Shown one piece after another: positions 60,321 to 64,000 of a stretch of 64,000 nt of DNA. The stretch is from Blautia obeum ATCC 29174. GTDB taxonomy: Bacteria > Bacillota > Clostridia > Lachnospirales > Lachnospiraceae. The translations under genes and the position numbers were made by a program. The number at the start of each line of letters is the position of its first letter. Position 1 is the stretch's first letter. The stretch is taken from assembly GCF_025147765.1 (NCBI RefSeq), contig NZ_CP102265.1, forward strand, positions 3,571,001 to 3,635,000. Direction: 5' to 3'. The notes beneath the pieces are model-generated. The model was not told where the DNA came from. It made no database searches and saw only the letters and a list, made by a program, of their open reading frames with translations.

Positions 60321-60454
60321 TCCTGCACTTGGTATTTCACACAATTTATCTTATAGTATAGTCAGGAAGAAACACTTGTCTGCTTCCGGTATTTATGCAT
60401 ATCTGCCCCTGTCAGATACTCATGATTTAAACTTTTTGTATGGAAGGAGTTATT

Positions 60455-61384
60455 ATGATTCATATAGAAAATCTGGTAAAAAGATATGGTGATCTGGTTG
60501 CTCTGAATCATCTGAATCTCGATATTCATGAAGGAGAGATTTTTGGTCTGCTTGGCCCTAACGGTTCCGGAAAAACAACCGCGATCAACTGTCTCCTCTC
60601 TCTTTTAAAATATGACAAAGGAACGATCGAAGTCTTTGGCCAGCCTATGACCCCTGAGAGTTATCAGGTCAAACAGCAGATTGGCATTGTTTTGCAGAAT
60701 GTCGCTGTTTTTGACGAATTGACAGTATATGAAAATATCGATTATTTCTGCGGTTTATATGTTTCTGATAAAAAACGTCGCAAAGAACTGGTCAATGAGG
60801 CAATTCAGTTTGTCGGGCTCGAAGATTACTGTAAAACCCGCCCCGGGAAACTTTCTGGCGGTCTGCTGCGACGGCTGAATATTGCTTGCGGTATCGCTCA
60901 CAAGCCTCGTCTGATCATTATGGATGAGCCTACCGTTGCAGTTGATCCGCAAAGCCGTAATAAAATTCTCGAAGGTATCCAGAAACTGAACGAACAGGGT
61001 TCCACTATCATTTATACTTCCCACTACATGGAGGAAGTAGAACAGATCTGTACCCGCATCGCAATTATGGACCACGGACGGGTAATTGCATCCGGAACCA
61101 CTGAGGAACTGAAGAAAATGATCAAAACAGGCGAAACGATCACAGTGGAAGCAATTCTTCTCGAAGAAAAACACCTTCAGGATATCAGGAATCTTTCTCA
61201 TGTTTTTGATGTGCATTATGAAAATCAGATTCTCTCTCTCCGCTGCACAGGTGCTCAGCATAATCTGATTCGTCTTCTGAACTACCTTCAGAGTCAGGAC
61301 ATTACTTTTGGAAGAGTCTTTTCCGAACTTCCAACTCTGAATGATGTCTTTCTGGAGATTACAGGAAAACAACTTCGTGATTAA
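60455..61384 (+). CDS. ABC transporter ATP-binding protein
   Basis: The start MIHIENLVKRYGDLVALNHLNLDI is at ATG 60455, after GGAAGGAG; the frame is open from 60440. The 309-aa protein has Walker A GLLGPNGSGKTT, Q-loop (QQIGIVLQNVAVF), signature LSGGLLRRLNIACG, Walker B LIIMDEPTVAVD and H-loop YTSHYMEEVEQ. It is a DrrA/NatA-like ATPase that powers the two permeases downstream. The pattern is typical of exporters controlled by DesKR/LiaRS-type systems. Confidence 0.95.
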   Translation: MIHIENLVKRYGDLVALNHLNLDIHEGEIFGLLGPNGSGKTTAINCLLSLLKYDKGTIEVFGQPMTPESYQVKQQIGIVLQNVAVFDELTVYENIDYFCGLYVSDKKRRKELVNEAIQFVGLEDYCKTRPGKLSGGLLRRLNIACGIAHKPRLIIMDEPTVAVDPQSRNKILEGIQKLNEQGSTIIYTSHYMEEVEQICTRIAIMDHGRVIASGTTEELKKMIKTGETITVEAILLEEKHLQDIRNLSHVFDVHYENQILSLRCTGAQHNLIRLLNYLQSQDITFGRVFSELPTLNDVFLEITGKQLRD

Positions 61385-61437
61385 TATTTGTGTATATTTA
61401 TACATAAATATGCATAAATTCACAGAAAGGATTTTTT

Positions 61438-62562
61438 ATGCTGCATTTAATAAAGTATAATCTTCTGGTTAAATTACGTAACTTTAATATGACCTTCTGG
61501 CCGCTTGTTTTTCCTCTGATTCTTGGTACCTTCTTCTTTTTTGCATTTGGAAACCTGAATGATGCAGATTTTGAGACCGTTCAGGTAGCTATGGTGCAGG
61601 AAACCAGCCCTAATCCACTGTTCAGCTTTTACATAGACCAGGTTAAAAAAAGTAATTCAGATCTTCTGAACATTCAGGAGATGGATGAATCTGCAGCGCT
61701 TACTGCTTTAAAAAACAAGGAAATCTCTGGTATCTATTACAATGAAATGACTCCGTCTCTGACAGTTAATACACATGGCATTCCGGAAAGTATCCTTCAG
61801 TCTGTTCTGGAAAGTTACAATAACAACCTGCACACGATACAGAATATCCTGAAAAAACATCCTTCCGGAATTCTGGAAGGACTTTCACAGATGACAGATA
61901 CCCGCGATCTTGTACAGGAACTTTCCCTGGGTGGAAAAACGATCGATGGTAATTCGCAGTTTTTTTACGCTCTGATCGCCATGGCGTGCCTGTATGGATG
62001 TTTTATCGGCTTTGGCGCCGCGATCACGTTACAGGCCAATTTAACAGCTCTGGCGACAAGACGTTGTGTTACTCCCACCCATAAACTCAAACTGATTTTA
62101 TCCGAGCAGATTACTTCCTTTCTGCTCGGATATACCGATGTAATTATTTTACTCATTTATCTCAGTATCATGCTGAAACTGGATTTTCAGGGACAAATAG
62201 GAAAAATGCTTATCATTTCACTGTTCGGAAGCCTGATCGGTGTTTCTGTGGGGCTGTTTGTCGGAAGTCTCGGCAAACTGAGTGAAGGTATAAAAGTTGC
62301 TGTTATCCTTGCGATTTCCATGGTCTGCAGTTTTCTTGCAGGACTCATGAACAGTAACATGAAAGATCTCGTAGAAAAACATGCTCCGATCATCAACCGC
62401 ATCAATCCTGCTGCCCTGATTTCAGATGCATTTTACTGTATCAATGTTTACAATGATACAGCTCGCTATTACCGCAATCTTGTCACACTTGCAGTTATGA
62501 GCGCTGCTTTTGTTATGGCTTCATTTTTACTGATCAGGAGGAATCGCTATGACAGTATTTAA
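61438..62562 (+). CDS. ABC-2-type permease 1
   Basis: The 374-aa protein starts MLHLIKYNLLVKLRNFNMTFWPLVFPLILGTFFFFAFG, with a first membrane helix, a large extracytoplasmic domain (residues 40-170), and five further helices (SQFFYALIAMACLYGCFIGF through SAAFVMASFLLI). This is the ABC-2/YhgE-like layout. It has AGAAAGGA before the ATG and overlaps the next gene by 14 nt. It probably forms a heterodimeric exporter with permease 2. Confidence 0.92.
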   Translation: MLHLIKYNLLVKLRNFNMTFWPLVFPLILGTFFFFAFGNLNDADFETVQVAMVQETSPNPLFSFYIDQVKKSNSDLLNIQEMDESAALTALKNKEISGIYYNEMTPSLTVNTHGIPESILQSVLESYNNNLHTIQNILKKHPSGILEGLSQMTDTRDLVQELSLGGKTIDGNSQFFYALIAMACLYGCFIGFGAAITLQANLTALATRRCVTPTHKLKLILSEQITSFLLGYTDVIILLIYLSIMLKLDFQGQIGKMLIISLFGSLIGVSVGLFVGSLGKLSEGIKVAVILAISMVCSFLAGLMNSNMKDLVEKHAPIINRINPAALISDAFYCINVYNDTARYYRNLVTLAVMSAAFVMASFLLIRRNRYDSI

Positions 62563-63697
62563 AGGCTATATGAAAATATTAAAAAAGAATATCGGTCTGG
62601 TGATCATATATCTGGTTATTTTTTTCTCCGTTGCCATGGCTCTTCAGGCAGCTGCCAGCAAAGAGCATCTGGAAGATTTTGAAAAAGCGCGAGTGGATAT
62701 TGCCGTTGCAGATAATGATCAGAGTACTCTTTCTCATGCTTTAACAGACTATCTCAAAACAATCCATAATGTTTCTGAGATTTCCAGTGATCCTTCTGTT
62801 ATGCAGGAAGAGCTTTTTTACAGAAATGCAGAATATATTGTACAGATTCCAAAAGATTTCTATAAAACTTGCATTGTACAGGATAGCCCGATTTCCGTCA
62901 CAAAGATTCCCGGATCCTATACTTCATTTTATGTAGACCAGCAGATCAATGCATGGCTGAATAATGTGCGCACATACATTGCTTCTGGTTTTTCTCAGAA
63001 AGAAGCTGCAAAAGCCGCTCTGGAACAGCCTTCCTCCAGGGTTTCCATGTATCAGGACACCGAAACCACTTCCGAAACACCGGCATATACCTATTATTTC
63101 CGTTATGTTCCCTATCTGTTTCTGGCTGTTCTGTGCTATTCCATGGGCTATATTCTTCTTGCTTTTCAGAAAGAAGATATCCAGAAACGTATGCAGGCTT
63201 CATCCGTTTCCATTCGCCGGCAGAACCTTGAAGGACTGCTTGCCATGTTTACGATCGGAGTCGGTTTATGGCTGATCGCCGTCACAGGTGCAATTGTCAT
63301 GTATCAAAAAGATCTCCTGGCTTCCGGTGTTCTGACCTATTATCTCCTGAATACCTTTGTGATGATGATGGTCTCGCTGTCTCTGTCTTATCTGCTCGGA
63401 CTTTTTGTAAAAAACAGCAACATGCTCAATGGACTTTCCAATATTATTTCTCTTGGCATGTGCTTTTTGTCCGGTGTTTTTGTACCAATGAGTGTTATGG
63501 ATAAAAAAGTACTTAAAATAGCACAGTTTCTTCCAGTCTACTGGTATGAGGACATCAATGAAACGCTCGCCAGATATCATAGCGTTTCCGGCAATATTGC
63601 CACAGATATCTGGAAATCTCTGGGAATCGAAGTTATGTTTGCTCTGGCATTTGTTTCTGTCATTCTGGCTCTTTCGAAATATAAACGACAGAAGTAG
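62549..63697 (+). CDS. ABC-2-type permease 2
   Basis: The 382-aa protein has the same layout as permease 1: first helix (NIGLVIIYLVIFFSVAMALQ), an extracytoplasmic domain of about 180 residues, then five helices including RYVPYLFLAVLCYSMGYILLAF and NIISLGMCFLSGVFVPMSVM. The ABC-2 motif with GVFVP is present. It ends at a strong inverted repeat (63726-63793). The substrate is unknown; export of a lipid, drug or peptide is likely from the regulated operon context. Confidence 0.92.
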   Translation: MTVFKGYMKILKKNIGLVIIYLVIFFSVAMALQAAASKEHLEDFEKARVDIAVADNDQSTLSHALTDYLKTIHNVSEISSDPSVMQEELFYRNAEYIVQIPKDFYKTCIVQDSPISVTKIPGSYTSFYVDQQINAWLNNVRTYIASGFSQKEAAKAALEQPSSRVSMYQDTETTSETPAYTYYFRYVPYLFLAVLCYSMGYILLAFQKEDIQKRMQASSVSIRRQNLEGLLAMFTIGVGLWLIAVTGAIVMYQKDLLASGVLTYYLLNTFVMMMVSLSLSYLLGLFVKNSNMLNGLSNIISLGMCFLSGVFVPMSVMDKKVLKIAQFLPVYWYEDINETLARYHSVSGNIATDIWKSLGIEVMFALAFVSVILALSKYKRQK

Positions 63698-63725
63698 GGA
63701 AATGTACCCTCACTTCTCCAGAAAA

Positions 63726-63793
63726 AAAGAACTCCTGCTCTTGTGTTATTCATCACATTTTACTGTGAAAATCAACATAAGCATGAGTTCTTT
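63726..63793. terminator. Terminator after the ABC operon
   Basis: AAAGAACTC (63726-63734) pairs with GAGTTCTTT (63785-63793) with inner pairing (GCT..AGC) in the 50-nt loop, followed by CTTTTATCTTTTTTT. It lies between convergent operons and may serve both. Confidence 0.65.
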
Positions 63794-63829
63794 CTTTTAT
63801 CTTTTTTTCAAGTCGAACAGTCAACTCTG

Positions 63830-64000
63830 TCAGAAGAAGATTCCAACCTGCTCCAGAAACTGTTCCGGCACTTCCACATGTGGAAAATGCTTAGTTTCTT
63901 TAAGTGTTACAGCTTCAACAGACGGATTGACGTTCTTATATGCTTCTACGATCGCTTCTCCATTGTTCTCAGCTTCACCTTCAACAATATAAAGACTGTT
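63830..64000 (-). CDS. Alpha/beta-hydrolase-like protein, C-terminal end (continues beyond the window)
   Basis: The minus frame is open from the window edge to a TGA at 63830 (56 residues). It reads NSLYIVEGEAENNGEAIVEAY, then VEAVTLKETKHFPHVEVPEQFLEQVGIFF. The motif KxTKHFPHxExPxxF with a late His is typical of the catalytic-His region of alpha/beta hydrolases. The rest of the protein lies outside the window, so family assignment rests on this tail only. Confidence 0.65.
   Translation of the reverse strand, partial: NSLYIVEGEAENNGEAIVEAYKNVNPSVEAVTLKETKHFPHVEVPEQFLEQVGIFF

Overview
The window looks like the chromosome of a low-GC Gram-positive gut anaerobe of the Clostridia, most likely Lachnospiraceae. 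Supporting signs are strong AGGAGG-type ribosome binding sites, a Tn1549/CTn-like conjugative element of the kind common in that family, DUF3881 and DUF4446 housekeeping genes, and a chromosomal parB-soj (parA) pair with Bacillus-type parS sites. The genus cannot be fixed from the sequence alone.

Positions 1 to about 35,490 are an integrative and conjugative element (ICE), read mostly on the minus strand. From right to left it holds: an attachment/control region full of TTAGCTG motifs with an intact tRNA-Arg(CCU) (34,860-35,420); a plasmid-like maintenance module parB-parA-parB-repA (31,121-34,765) with 23-bp iterons inside repA; small membrane and cargo genes, including a methyltransferase and a lipoprotein (27,807-31,111); a control island with an XRE repressor, an ImmA-type protease and a CpXC protein on the plus strand, divergent from a Y-family polymerase plus YolD pair, with three repeated operator-like sites between them (23,893-27,645); a sigma-region-4 protein (22,153-22,773); a 1753-aa thioester/CnaB surface adhesin (16,419-21,680); and the type IV secretion operon (PcfB, VirD4, Maff2, TrbL/VirB6-like, PrgI, VirB4, NlpC/P60 hydrolase, DUF4315, CD1107-like, TopB, DUF5688). 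The left end breaks inside a RadC-ArdC-type antirestriction gene at about 907, where it abuts a different segment carrying the N-terminal half of a possible tyrosine recombinase. No relaxase is visible in the window.

The right boundary is informative. A 39-nt 5' half of a second tRNA-Arg(CCU) stops just after the anticodon loop at 35,494, and the element side carries a complete tRNA-Arg(CCU) 233 bp away. This suggests insertion into the anticodon loop of a host tRNA gene by an element that brings its own replacement.

From 35,663 to 48,373 lies chromosomal sequence: a sugar-binding-fold/GGDEF protein, a 5'-truncated phosphopentomutase relic, relics of MATE transporters and of a receiver domain, a GGDEF/HD-GYP signalling protein, a GH3-family enzyme, an ICMT-like membrane protein, a MATE exporter divergent from an Lrp/AsnC regulator, DegV and a class II aldolase. 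From 48,572 to 55,096 is a minus-strand housekeeping stretch: LTA-synthase-like protein, DUF3881, serS, DUF4446, parB and soj.

Upstream of soj, 55,200-58,050 is a gene-free centromere-like region: five perfect parS sites interleaved with four copies of a 181-bp long-palindrome repeat and four copies of another repeat, evidently built by tandem duplication. A two-component system (58,379-60,113) then faces a three-gene ABC exporter operon (60,455-63,697) across repeated GTGACAAATG boxes that are probably its operators. The window ends in the C-terminus of an alpha/beta-hydrolase-like gene.
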